Shown here: positions 9,959 through 20,200 of the stretch, one piece after another
Position numbering within the stretch: the first letter of the stretch is position 1
Layout: each line of letters opens with the position of its first letter
Assembly (NCBI RefSeq): GCF_030411995.1
Contig: NZ_JASNRC010000003.1
Span: 447,318 to 496,602, forward strand
Length of the DNA stretch: 49,285 nt
Direction of reading: 5' to 3'
From: Massilia sp. YIM B02769
GTDB lineage: Bacteria; Pseudomonadota; Gammaproteobacteria; Burkholderiales; Burkholderiaceae_D
Notes under the pieces: generated by a model
The model's database searches: none
The model's input: only the letters and a program-made list of their open reading frames with translations
Told to the model about the DNA's origin: nothing
Program-made: the position numbers and the translations under genes

Positions 9959-12528
9959 AGTTTGGTTTCACCGACCTACAAGCGCTCATCAGCGATTGGG
10001 ACGGTAGCACGGCGGTCGCCGATAAGGATTCTTACGACGGGATTTATGATCGTCTCTGTCAAATCATCGGTCTGGCGCGCCAGCAGAGAACGATGGCATC
10101 GCGACGCGCCGATTTGCCACCCTTGATCCGTCATTGCTTGCTCGCCGAGAGTGCACGCACCGGTCAAACCGAGGTGTTACGCGTACCAGCAGGCAGCGGC
10201 TGGCCTAGCGCCCAAGATTGGGACCTGCATGCGGTACAGGCACTGCCCACCAAAGACGGCGCCTTTGTCCTTTCCGCGCAAGACTGGGACCCGACTTGGC
10301 TGAGTAGCGTCGTTGGCGGCGTGTTTCACGACGCTTTTACTGACAAAAAGGTGCGCACCGAGGGCGCGTGCCCAGCGGATCCGTTTATCACGGACGCCAC
10401 TGGCTTTAACGCCTATTCATCGGCCGGCCAGCGTGACGCCGTGCGCGCCGTGTTCCTGATGAAACCAGGTGAGACCTTGCTGGTGAACTTGCCGACCGGC
10501 TCAGGCAAAAGTTTGGTCGGACAAGCGCCAGCCTTGGTCCGTAAGCTCGCCGGAGCCCTCACGATTTTCGTCGTGCCCACCGTGGCGCTGGCGCTCGACC
10601 AAGAGCGCGCCATGCGCGGCTTTATCCACAAAGCGGAAGGGGGTAGCAAGGATTGGCCGCTGGCTTGGCATAGCGGCTTGGACGACACCAAGCGCGCCGA
10701 GATCCGTGCACGACTGCGCGACGGTACCCAGCGCATTTTGTTTACGTCCCCCGAGGCGTTAACCACCTCGCTTCTGAGCGCCGTCACCGACGCGGCTCAG
10801 GCTGGCATGTTGCACTACCTAGTGATCGATGAAGCCCACCTCGTCACCGGCTGGGGGGATGCCTTCCGTCCCGCCTTCCAACTGCTGGCAGGCTTGCGCC
10901 ACGCTTTATTGCAGGTGGCGCCGCGCGGCTTTCGCACCGTGTTACTGAGCGCGACCTACACACAAGAGACGATCGAGACCTTAGCGACCCTGTTTGGACC
11001 TGCCGACAAAGTGCAGATGGTGTCTGCCGTCCACTTGCGGCCCGAGCCGCAATACTGGTCGTATTACGCTGCCGACGCACAGGACAAGCAAGAGCGCGTA
11101 CTCGAAGCGCTGCGTCACGCACCGCGCCCCTTCATTTTGTATGTCACGACCCGCGCGGAAATCCGCCAGTGGGAGCACGTCCTCAAATACAACGCAGGTT
11201 TGCGCCGTCTCGCGAGTTTTGACGGCTCAACCTCGACCCAGGACCGTGCCACGATCATCAAAGACTGGGTCGACAACCGCCTCGACGGCATCATTGCCAC
11301 ATCGGCGTTCGGGGTTGGCATCGACAAAAGCGATGTCCGCACCGTCATTCACGCGACGATCCCCGAGACTCTGGACCGGTATTACCAAGAAGTCGGGCGT
11401 GGTGGTCGCGATGGCCGCCCCTGCGTCTCTCTGCTCGTGTACGACGACCGCGACTGGAAACTGCCAGAGCGCTTGGCGCGTCCCATGATCATCTCGCAGG
11501 AACTCGGTATCAGTCGCTGGACCGCGATGTACGAAGGGCGTCGCCCAACCGACCAAGAAGACGTCTACGAGATCGACATCGAAGCGCGACGCGCCAAACT
11601 GAGCGGCACCAGCGAATACAACGTCGACTGGAATATGCGCACCTTAATCTTAATGGCGCGCGCCGGCTTGATCGCACTGGACGTGGGGGTCGCCGCAGGC
11701 CTATCACCAGCCAGCCACCCCGAGCCAGACGAGGCCTCGTCCTTGCTGGCTGCGCTGGCGAAGATCCGCGTACGGATCTTGAACAATGGCCACTTATTAC
11801 CAGAGGTGTGGGCAGAACACGTCACCGCTTCGCGTAGCGCCACGCTGCAAGCAGCCAATCGCAATTTAAACTTGATGCGCGGGCTGCTCAAGGACAAGCA
11901 CGAAGTTGGTAAGACCCTGGCGCAACTCTACAGGATCAACAGCGGGCCGTGGCCGGTGTCAGTGACGCGCGTATGCGGTGGCTGCCATCAAGACCGGTTT
12001 GACCCCGATGTGCGCCGTCGTTATCGCATGCCGACCCCGACCTTCATACAAAACGTCGACCAGGCCAATTTCAGCCAATGGAGGCTGCGCTTTCCTTGGG
12101 TCGATCCCGCCTTTGTCTACGTCTTTTATGAAGATGACGCGCCGGCCGCCGAAGTCTCCCGTGATGTGATCCGCTTCGTCAGTTGGCTTGTCCACGAGTG
12201 CGGCGTGCGTGAGGTTGACACCGCTGCGCACAGCCCGCTCGTACAACTGCCAGAGTGGCAGCGACTCTACCGCCGCGCCCCGGATGGTGTCGTACTCCAT
12301 CGGCGCTTGGACGAACTCGAACCCTATACGCCGCTCGCGCGCGTGAGCGTGCTCGACGGGGCATCGGCCACCACCATGCTCGACCAAATGCACTTGCTCG
12401 AGCGGCCTTACCACATCGTGCTTTTGCCGCGTAGCCAGTCGGACCCAAGCAACCCCTTACGCAAATTGGCTGACGTCACCGAACACGCCGCCTTCCTTCA
12501 ACAGCTGCTACCAATTATTAGCCAATGA
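9955..12528 (+). CDS. dpdF: DpdF, RecQ-like DEAD/DEAH helicase
   Basis: The 857-residue SF2 helicase resembles RecQ in its core: LPTGSGKSL (Walker A, about 179-187), VIDEAHLV (about 290-297), FGVGIDKSDVRTVIH and YYQEVGRGGRDGRPC (motif VI, about 477-491). A CGGC pair near residue 672 followed by His may be a zinc site. The first about 150 residues are unassigned. DpdF is a standard member of dpd clusters and is taken to act with DpdE/J on DNA. The start codon overlaps the dpdE stop (ATGA), and the stop overlaps dpdG the same way, so translation is coupled on both sides. Confidence 0.88.
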   Translation: MKFGFTDLQALISDWDGSTAVADKDSYDGIYDRLCQIIGLARQQRTMASRRADLPPLIRHCLLAESARTGQTEVLRVPAGSGWPSAQDWDLHAVQALPTKDGAFVLSAQDWDPTWLSSVVGGVFHDAFTDKKVRTEGACPADPFITDATGFNAYSSAGQRDAVRAVFLMKPGETLLVNLPTGSGKSLVGQAPALVRKLAGALTIFVVPTVALALDQERAMRGFIHKAEGGSKDWPLAWHSGLDDTKRAEIRARLRDGTQRILFTSPEALTTSLLSAVTDAAQAGMLHYLVIDEAHLVTGWGDAFRPAFQLLAGLRHALLQVAPRGFRTVLLSATYTQETIETLATLFGPADKVQMVSAVHLRPEPQYWSYYAADAQDKQERVLEALRHAPRPFILYVTTRAEIRQWEHVLKYNAGLRRLASFDGSTSTQDRATIIKDWVDNRLDGIIATSAFGVGIDKSDVRTVIHATIPETLDRYYQEVGRGGRDGRPCVSLLVYDDRDWKLPERLARPMIISQELGISRWTAMYEGRRPTDQEDVYEIDIEARRAKLSGTSEYNVDWNMRTLILMARAGLIALDVGVAAGLSPASHPEPDEASSLLAALAKIRVRILNNGHLLPEVWAEHVTASRSATLQAANRNLNLMRGLLKDKHEVGKTLAQLYRINSGPWPVSVTRVCGGCHQDRFDPDVRRRYRMPTPTFIQNVDQANFSQWRLRFPWVDPAFVYVFYEDDAPAAEVSRDVIRFVSWLVHECGVREVDTAAHSPLVQLPEWQRLYRRAPDGVVLHRRLDELEPYTPLARVSVLDGASATTMLDQMHLLERPYHIVLLPRSQSDPSNPLRKLADVTEHAAFLQQLLPIISQ

Positions 12529-13415
12529 CAATCTTAAACCTGGCAAGTGATGGCCTGCATGGGCAAGTCGTCACTCTTGCCGCCGTCGCCGCCAAGTACG
12601 GACCGATCGACAAAGACGAGTTGCTTAGCGCCTGTTCGGTGCCTGGGAATATGGGCCGATTGCGCGCTGCGCTTGCGCGTTGGCTGGAATTTGGCCTGTT
12701 CACTGAAGAGGCCGGTAAGATCAAAGTGAATCTCGAGCGCAAACGTGGCGCACCGTTGGAAGCGGCGCTCGACACCTTACCAAGCGTGTGCCGGCGTTTG
12801 GTGCTGCAAGAGCAGCATTGCCTTCCCCTCACGGTGACGGCTGAAGAGAATACCGAAAAGGGCGGTGGTCGCGCGTCCGACTTCGCACGCGGCTTGTCCT
12901 GGGCGCTCGCCCAAGACATCTATAACTTGCCCGACAGCGCCAACGCCATCGAAACCCTCGAGGGTTCGCAGGTCAACGGCCAACTCACCATTTTCAAGAA
13001 CTACACGCGTTGGCCTGGTTTGCGATCCTGGGCCCGCTACCTGGGCTTTGCGACCGGGGAAAAAGATTTTTTGTTCGATCCGACCGAAGCCGTGCGCGGC
13101 GAATTGTCATCGATCCTGGGCGCCGGTGAAACCATGGCCGCCACCGTATTCCTCGACGAACTGAGCACGAAAATTCCGGTTTTGGATGGCGGCATCTATC
13201 GAAAAGAAGTCGAGGCCAACCTGCGCCTCGACACATGGCGTAAGCCTGCTGAAGGCCATTTGTCGATGTCCTTGTCGATCGCCCTGCGACGCCTGGAATT
13301 GAGTGGCGCCATCGTCTTGGAGACCAAGGCCGACGCCGGTAGTGTCGCCAAACTGACGGGACGAAATTACCGTACTTGGACGTCGTTCACCCACGTGCGT
13401 ATGGTCGGAGCGTAA
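12525..13415 (+). CDS. dpdG: DpdG, Dpd restriction-arm protein
   Basis: It encodes 296 residues with no enzymatic motif. The first about 70 residues (VTLAAVAAKYGPIDKDELL, then ARWLEFGLFTEEAGKIKV) have the helix-helix-helix-strand pattern of a winged-helix domain, so DNA binding is possible. The assignment rests on its place between dpdF and dpdH and on size. In S. Montevideo dpdG is required for the restriction-like effect. It overlaps dpdF by ATGA and is separated from dpdH by two bases. Confidence 0.75.
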   Translation: MTILNLASDGLHGQVVTLAAVAAKYGPIDKDELLSACSVPGNMGRLRAALARWLEFGLFTEEAGKIKVNLERKRGAPLEAALDTLPSVCRRLVLQEQHCLPLTVTAEENTEKGGGRASDFARGLSWALAQDIYNLPDSANAIETLEGSQVNGQLTIFKNYTRWPGLRSWARYLGFATGEKDFLFDPTEAVRGELSSILGAGETMAATVFLDELSTKIPVLDGGIYRKEVEANLRLDTWRKPAEGHLSMSLSIALRRLELSGAIVLETKADAGSVAKLTGRNYRTWTSFTHVRMVGA

Positions 13416-13417
13416 GC

Positions 13418-16400
13418 ATGAATCTGATGAAATACTGGCCCTCCAAAGAGGCCGTTAACGACTGTATCAAACCGGAAGCCGAAGGCGCGCACGATGCCGT
13501 GCTGCTGGCTGTCCACCAACCGTCGCCCCTCAGCTACCGGACCGAGAATGGGCCGAAAGTGGCCACCACCGAAGACGAGTTGTATCGCTACTTCGTGACG
13601 CCGGACGTGCCGATGGGTGTGCACGTGATGCCGATCACCGGCGCATCCGGCGTCGGTAAGTCGCACATGGTGCGCATGCTCGCCGCCCGCCTGCAAGCAG
13701 AGGATAGCGAAGGCAAATACCTTGTCATCCGCATCCCCAAGTCAGCGAGCTTACGCAGTGTCGTCGAACTGATCCTCGAGCCACTTCCCGACGAGCGCTA
13801 CGCCAAGGTCAAGGAAGAGTTCAAGAAAGCGATGACCGGTGTCGACATCGCCGATGCCACCATCAGTTTCCAAGGACAACTCGAGATCGCGCTGAAAGCG
13901 CTGGCAAGCGAATTGCGACAGCAAGCCAAAGCCAACCCAAGTAATAGCGTGCTCAGGCAGCGCCTGGGCCACGCCGAAAAACTGTCACGCTTCATGGGCG
14001 ACCCGATCGTGGTCGAACATTTTCGTGAGCATGTATTCCCGCGCATCGTTAAACGCGCCGTCGCCGGCCAACATGCGCTGGAGGGGGCCGAGCCAGTCGA
14101 CGATTTTACGCCAGCAGATTTTGAATTGCCCGATTCGATCGAGTTGGGCAAGGCGGCAGAGTCGACCCAGAGCTATTTCGAATCGGTCCTGCTCACCAAC
14201 AACAAGGCGGGCATCCAGGTTGCCGTTGACGTGCTCAACGGTAAAGTCGTCGACCAAGCCGTGCGCCAGTTGTTCAAGTTGCACGAAGCAATCGGTGGCA
14301 TGACGCTGCAAGACGTCATCCTCGAAATCCGCCGCTTGCTACTCATCGACGGTCGTGAATTGGTGATCCTCGTCGAAGACTTCAAGGCCCTCACGGGTAT
14401 TCAAGAAACGCTGCTACACGTGCTCATCCAAGAGGGTGTGCGTGACAACGAGCGCAAGTATGCGACCATGCGTTCGGCGATCGCCGTCACCGACGGCTAC
14501 CTCGCCGGCCAAGACACGATCGCGACCCGCGCCAAGCGCCAGTGGATCGTCGAGAGCGATCTAAACAGCGAAGAGGAAGTCTTGCTGCGTACTAAGCGGC
14601 TGGTCGCCTCTTACCTGAACGCTGCGCGTTGGGGCTATGAAGAATTAGTGCGCCGTTACAAACAGCGCACCCGCGATTGGTCGAGTCAGCAAGCGTGGAT
14701 CGACACTTTCATCGATCAGGACAGCACCGATGCCGATTTGTCGGCGTTCGGCCACATCGACGGTATCCCGCTGTTCCCGTTTACCGAATTGGCCATCGAG
14801 CGTCTCGCACGCTCGGCCTTGACGCGGGCTGGCACCCTGCGGTTTACCCCCCGTTTCGTGATCGACCATGTGCTGCGTAACCTGCTGTTAATTGGCCGCG
14901 ACGCCTATGCAAGCCAGCAGTTTCCGCCACCGAGCCTGCTCGCGCCATCGGCCTCGGCAGAAGTGGCAGAGTGGCTATCTACCTTGCCCGTGTCTGCCGA
15001 CCAGCGCCAGCGCTACGCCCGCCTCGTGACAATTTGGGGCGATTCGCCGGCAACCCGTGCCGACTTGGGCCGCATTCCCGCGCAGGTCTATCACGCGTTT
15101 GGCTTAGAGTCACCTGGCATCGCTGCACCGGCACCACGACCCACGCCTGCGCCAAGCCCAGCGCCCGGTGCGCGTGCCCGCACCGAACCGCTCGACACGG
15201 GCGCCGACGTCGCTCGCACCACGGTACCCGCGGCACGACCGGAAGACAAGTTAGTCGCCGACCTGCGCGCTACCCTCGAAAACTGGGTGCAAAACAGTGT
15301 CCGCCTAGACCAAGGTGTCGCCAATCTGATTCGCAAAGCGCTGGACCAGGCCATCAGCGACCGTATCGATTGGAACGCCGAGCGTTGCACGAGCTTTGCT
15401 TTTGGCAGCAGTCGGATCTCGATTCCACACGCGGGCGGCGAGACCACGATATTGTCTGACGCGATCAAGATCGCGCCGGACCACCGTGACCAAGACGGGC
15501 GCCTACGCACTGAGTTGATCGCCTTGTTACGGTTCTACCAGTTTTATAAGCGAAAAACCGATTACGAGGAAGTAGACGACGACCTGGCACGCATCGCCAA
15601 TCTGGTGCAACGCCTGATGCCACAAGCGCTGGCGACCATCCGCAATCTGGTCAAAACACGCGCGCGTACCGCCAGCAAGCTGCTCAGTACCAATAGTCGC
15701 TTGCTCGGGGTCCTTGATCGTGGCCAGACCCCGCTTGGCCTATCGAGTTTCCTGTTCGCCGAACCGAACTTACCAAGCGCCTTGCCGCCCGACGCGACGC
15801 TGCCGCTGCAAGAATGGCGCCAACTCCAAGAAAGCGCTCTGGCCATCCGTGCCAAGCTCACTAACATCTTGTTGGAGCACAGTGGCTGCTTCCAAAGCGA
15901 CGGCAACACCGCTTACGGCGTCGATATCGCGCGCTTGCTCGAGAACGCGCCAGCCGATGGGGAAAAGGCCAGTTCCAGCAGTTTAGAAAACATTGATGCG
16001 GATGTTAGCAGCGTGTTGTCAAAGATGTCCGAAGGCAGCCTAGGTATGCGAGCAAAACGCGTGCTCACCGAAGCAGCACGCCTGCAGGAAGTGCTTCAGA
16101 AGGACTTGGGCGACAACTACGACAAAAATCAAGTCGTCACGGCCCTCAAAGATCTGGTCGATGGCATGGGCGGCACGTGGTCGAATGAACAGATGGGCAT
16201 GACCAGCGCCGCGTTTAAACGCTTGGCTGATGAGTTCCGCGAGAGTGCCGTGAGGGAAGCGCAGATCACGCTCCAGCAGGCCGCGGCACAGCTAGATGGC
16301 GATAAAGCTGATGGCAAGGGCCTCAGCCGTATCGCGCAACTGGACATCAACCCATTGATTGTGGCGCATCGCTTCGTCCTCATGGCGCGCAAGGTGGTCA

Positions 16401-16549
16401 CGGTCGTCAAGGTGCGGGCCGACAGTTTGCACGGGGCGACGAAAGAAATCGATGTGGAAGCCGAGGCGAACAGGATCCGCGCCGCTTTCGACAGCTTACT
16501 CGGTGATATGAATGTATTGGAAGCGAAAGGAGAGCAGGAATGCTGCTAA
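13418..16549 (+). CDS. dpdH: DpdH, large P-loop ATPase
   Basis: This protein of about 1043 residues has a P-loop near its N terminus (ITGASGVGKSHMV, about 72-84) and a likely Walker B in ELVILVEDFKAL (about 312-323). The fold is that of a STAND/AAA-like ATPase. A Pro/Ala/Arg-rich linker lies near residue 570, followed by a long helical C-terminal half. The ATG at 13418 is chosen because the dpdG stop is only three bases upstream and an earlier in-frame start would overlap dpdG deeply. Its role is inferred from cluster membership: a regulatory or motor ATPase partnering DpdI and DpdJ. It overlaps dpdI by 10 bases. Confidence 0.82.
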   Translation: MNLMKYWPSKEAVNDCIKPEAEGAHDAVLLAVHQPSPLSYRTENGPKVATTEDELYRYFVTPDVPMGVHVMPITGASGVGKSHMVRMLAARLQAEDSEGKYLVIRIPKSASLRSVVELILEPLPDERYAKVKEEFKKAMTGVDIADATISFQGQLEIALKALASELRQQAKANPSNSVLRQRLGHAEKLSRFMGDPIVVEHFREHVFPRIVKRAVAGQHALEGAEPVDDFTPADFELPDSIELGKAAESTQSYFESVLLTNNKAGIQVAVDVLNGKVVDQAVRQLFKLHEAIGGMTLQDVILEIRRLLLIDGRELVILVEDFKALTGIQETLLHVLIQEGVRDNERKYATMRSAIAVTDGYLAGQDTIATRAKRQWIVESDLNSEEEVLLRTKRLVASYLNAARWGYEELVRRYKQRTRDWSSQQAWIDTFIDQDSTDADLSAFGHIDGIPLFPFTELAIERLARSALTRAGTLRFTPRFVIDHVLRNLLLIGRDAYASQQFPPPSLLAPSASAEVAEWLSTLPVSADQRQRYARLVTIWGDSPATRADLGRIPAQVYHAFGLESPGIAAPAPRPTPAPSPAPGARARTEPLDTGADVARTTVPAARPEDKLVADLRATLENWVQNSVRLDQGVANLIRKALDQAISDRIDWNAERCTSFAFGSSRISIPHAGGETTILSDAIKIAPDHRDQDGRLRTELIALLRFYQFYKRKTDYEEVDDDLARIANLVQRLMPQALATIRNLVKTRARTASKLLSTNSRLLGVLDRGQTPLGLSSFLFAEPNLPSALPPDATLPLQEWRQLQESALAIRAKLTNILLEHSGCFQSDGNTAYGVDIARLLENAPADGEKASSSSLENIDADVSSVLSKMSEGSLGMRAKRVLTEAARLQEVLQKDLGDNYDKNQVVTALKDLVDGMGGTWSNEQMGMTSAAFKRLADEFRESAVREAQITLQQAAAQLDGDKADGKGLSRIAQLDINPLIVAHRFVLMARKVVTVVKVRADSLHGATKEIDVEAEANRIRAAFDSLLGDMNVLEAKGEQECC

Positions 16550-17247
16550 TCGACGCCAAAGTAGCGCTTGAGCGCCTGCAAATCGCACAAGACGCCCAGG
16601 CCAACGTGGACGAAGTGCGCCGTTTGATCGACCTGCATAAGTCCTTGGCCGACAAGCAGCTCAAATTGCACGCTTTGACCGCGCGCGGCGTCATGCTGCG
16701 CAACGCTGGGGTGCCGCTCTCAGACAGTCCTGATTTCCAAACGGCTCGCAAACTCATCGGGCACTTGCGTGGCCGATTTGATGCGCAACCGAAGGCCAAT
16801 ACCCTTACCCACGGTAAGCATTGGAATGGACTGCTCGAGGCTTTAGAAGGCGCGATTGCGACCTTGGAGACCACGCTGCGCCAAGACTGGAGCCGGTATT
16901 TCGCGGATCACCTATTCCCAGGCTTACCACCTGAGCGGCGCCGCATCGGGCTCGCGCAAATCCCCGACAACAAGATCGCTCTCGAGAAGTACACACGCCT
17001 GTACGAAAAATTCGCTCGCTATCGGCATACCGTGCCCGCGACCCAAGAAGCGATCGACGACGTACACGCTCTGTCTGAGGACCTCAGTCAAATCAAGTTT
17101 GAAGAAAACGTGCCCAAGCCCGTCGAGGCCTTCGTCAACGCAATCAACAATGGTGCCAGCTTGCGCCTATTGACCCCCGAGGTCCTGGAATGGCTGCGCA
17201 TGCACGACCTCCTCGATAGTTACGTGGTACGCGCACGCGTTTTGTAG
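16540..17247 (+). CDS. dpdI: DpdI, Dpd restriction-arm protein
   Basis: The 235-residue protein is rich in charged helices (for example LERLQIAQDAQANVDEVRRL and PEVLEWLRMHDLLDS), with no recognisable catalytic motif. AAAGGAG lies seven bases before the ATG, inside the end of dpdH, the clearest ribosome-binding site of the operon. Identification rests on position between DpdH and DpdJ. The S. Montevideo dpdI gene is needed for the restriction-like phenotype. It may be a small subunit stabilising DpdH; that is inference. Confidence 0.75.
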   Translation: MLLIDAKVALERLQIAQDAQANVDEVRRLIDLHKSLADKQLKLHALTARGVMLRNAGVPLSDSPDFQTARKLIGHLRGRFDAQPKANTLTHGKHWNGLLEALEGAIATLETTLRQDWSRYFADHLFPGLPPERRRIGLAQIPDNKIALEKYTRLYEKFARYRHTVPATQEAIDDVHALSEDLSQIKFEENVPKPVEAFVNAINNGASLRLLTPEVLEWLRMHDLLDSYVVRARVL

Positions 17248-17253
17248 GACAAA

Positions 17254-20200
17254 ATGGTGGACCAAAGCGAACAGTTTCTATTCAAAGTACTCGATCAGAT
17301 CGAGCAGGGTGAAGCACGCTTACTGACTTGGGGCATCGTCGATGGCGCCCTCGAGCAGCGCGAAATCGACGCCTTGATCGAACCACTGCTGGAAGACGCC
17401 ATCGACAATGGTGTCGATGCCTTTTTGGACTCGCAAGAGGTCATCGCGGTGATGCTCAAGCGTTGTTGGCTGGCGCAGGTGGAACGCGAGGATGGGACGA
17501 TCGCTTACCGCTCACGGATGGCCGAGACCGTCCGCCTGTTGCAGCGCCTGCGCCAACTGTTCCCCAAGCACGCTGGCCCATCGGCCTGGCAGCAAGCCCC
17601 GACCCTGGTCGCAGACTTTCGCTTCCTGCGCCGCCGTCGCGAGTATCCACGGCGCGACCTCGCCGCCCAATACGCCCTGCAAGAATTGCGTGAGGTGACC
17701 TCGAACGAGGCAGTGCTCACCGCAGCCCAAGCGCTGTTACTCCCGCCCGGCAAACCCTTGACCTTGTCTGGGTTTCAGTTACGCGCTGCGCAGCGCATTC
17801 TGCGCGCCATCGAACAAGACCTCGCCCTAAGCACCATCGTCTGCGCTGGTACCGGCAGCGGTAAAACCTTGGCGTTTTATTTGCCTGCCTTGGCATCGAT
17901 CGCCCGCCACTTGATGACGGCCGCCAGCGACGGCCCCTGGGTCAAGGCGGTGGCGCTCTACCCGCGCACCGAACTGCTCAAAGACCAATTGCGTGAAGTC
18001 TTGGGGCGCTCCTTGGCACTGGCGCAAGCGCTGCCGCCGGCAGCCCGGGTGACGGTCCGCGTCGCTGCCCTGTACGGCGATACCCCCTCGTCGGCACGGT
18101 ATTGCGAGTGGCCGATGGTGGGCGGCGATTGCGTCTGCCCGACCGTGTCTTGTCTCAAATGCGCAGGCGAACTGCGCTGGCGTGAAGCGGACCGCAGCGC
18201 TGGCCGCGAGCGTTTAGTCTGCGCCAACTGTGCATTTGAACTCGACGGCGACATATTCCCGTTGACGCGCCAGTCGATCAAAAAGCGCCCGCCGGACTTG
18301 CTGTTTACGACCACGGAAATGCTCAACCAGCGCATGGCGGACAACAGCATGGCGCACTTGTTCGGCATTGGGCCATCCGCCATTCGGCCACCCGAACTGG
18401 TGTTGATGGACGAAGTCCATACCTATGAAGGCCGACACGGCGCTCAAGTCGCCTACCTCATGCGTCGCTGGCAGCGCCTCCTGAATCGCCCTTTGCGCTT
18501 TGTGGGTTTGTCCGCGACCCTGCGCGAAGCCAGCGAATTCTTCGCCACGCTTACGGGAAGCCGTCGCACCCTGGTCGACGAGGTCTCACCACACGCGCAT
18601 GAAATCGAGGCCGAAGGCGCCGAATACCTGATCGCACTACGTGGCGACCCGGTCTCGCGCACTGCCTTGTTGTCGACCACGATTCAGACCACGATGCTGC
18701 TGCAGCGCACCCTGGACCCGAGGGTGACCAGTGGCGACGCTGTCAGTCACGGCGCCTTTGGCCGCAAGACCTTCGTCTTCACGGACAACCTCGACGTCAT
18801 CAACCGACTGTACTTCGATTTACTGAGCGCCGAAGGGCGCACTAGTTCTGGTGCCCCCGCGACCCGCAGCGCACCAGACGGTGGTTTGGCGCTGCTGCGC
18901 GCCACGGGCACCTCGCAACTGCGCTATGTGAATGGACAGGACTGGCGCTTCGCTGAAGCGATCCGTCCCGACAGCTTGCGCGAACGGCTCGCCATTAAAC
19001 GCGTCAGTTCCCAAGACCGCGGCGTTGATCCGGAAGCCGACGTGGTCGTCGCCACCGCCGTGCTCGAGGTCGGCTTCGACGACCCCTGGGTGGGCGCCGT
19101 GATCCAGCACAAAGCGCCGCGCGGTATGGCCAGCTTCCTGCAGCGCAAGGGCCGTGCCGGCCGTACGCGGGGCATGCGTCCTTGGACCGCCGTGGTGCTG
19201 TCTGACTATGGTCGCGATCGCGCCGCCTACCAATCTTACGATCTACTGTTCGACCCGGCGCTGCCAGTGCGCACGCTGCCCCTCTCGAATCGCTACCTGA
19301 CCCGTATGCAGGCTGTCTACGCGACCCTGGATTACCTCGGTGGTCGCTTACAAGATGCCCCAGCCGGCAGTGTCTGGACAGATTTGAGCGGCCCTGTGTC
19401 CAACACGCAGCGCCGTACCCACTTGCTGCAAGAATTGCGTGCTATCCTCGAATCCGAGAATGCGACGACTCGCTTGGCAGACTATTTGCAACAGGCGTTA
19501 CGTCTGAAAGCGGAGGAACTCACTACGCTTCTGTGGGAATTCCCGCGGCCCTTGATGACGATGGTGCTGCCCACCGCGCTGCGCCGGATCGACACCAACT
19601 GGCGCGCCAATGGCGAGACCAACGCGGACTACGCGATCGCCAACAATCCCTTGCCGGACTTTGTGCCTGCGACCCTGTTTGCCGACTTGAGTTTGGCCGA
19701 AGTCGAGATTCGCCTACCCGGCGCACGGGCCAATCAGTTGCGTGAGCGCCAAGCCATGTCCGTGTTCTCGGCCTTGCGCGAGTTCGCCCCAGGGCGCGTC
19801 AGCCGCCGCTATGGCATCCGGCATAAAGGCGAGCGCCACTGGTTGCTACCCGCGCCACAGATGCAAGAAGCCAGCAACATCCTCGCGGGCGCGACCAAGC
19901 TCGAGATTAGCGGGATCGGCACCCACGTCCCCATCGGCCAGTTTTTGCTGCAGGATGGCGAGACGGTGCGCAGCTTACCAGTGTGGCGCCCCCTTGCCTT
20001 GCAGCCGACCGAACCGCCCGCCACCGTCAAAGATTCGTCGAATGCGTCGCTGCACTGGCACAGCCAATTTGTCGCCAGCGTCGAACCCATCTGGCTGCGC
20101 CCACCCGAGGGAGGTGTGTGGCGCGAACTGGTCGAACAGCTCGGCTTCTTTATGCACGCCCGTCACGCGCCGCTCGAAGTGCGGCGCTTCGCGGTGGGCG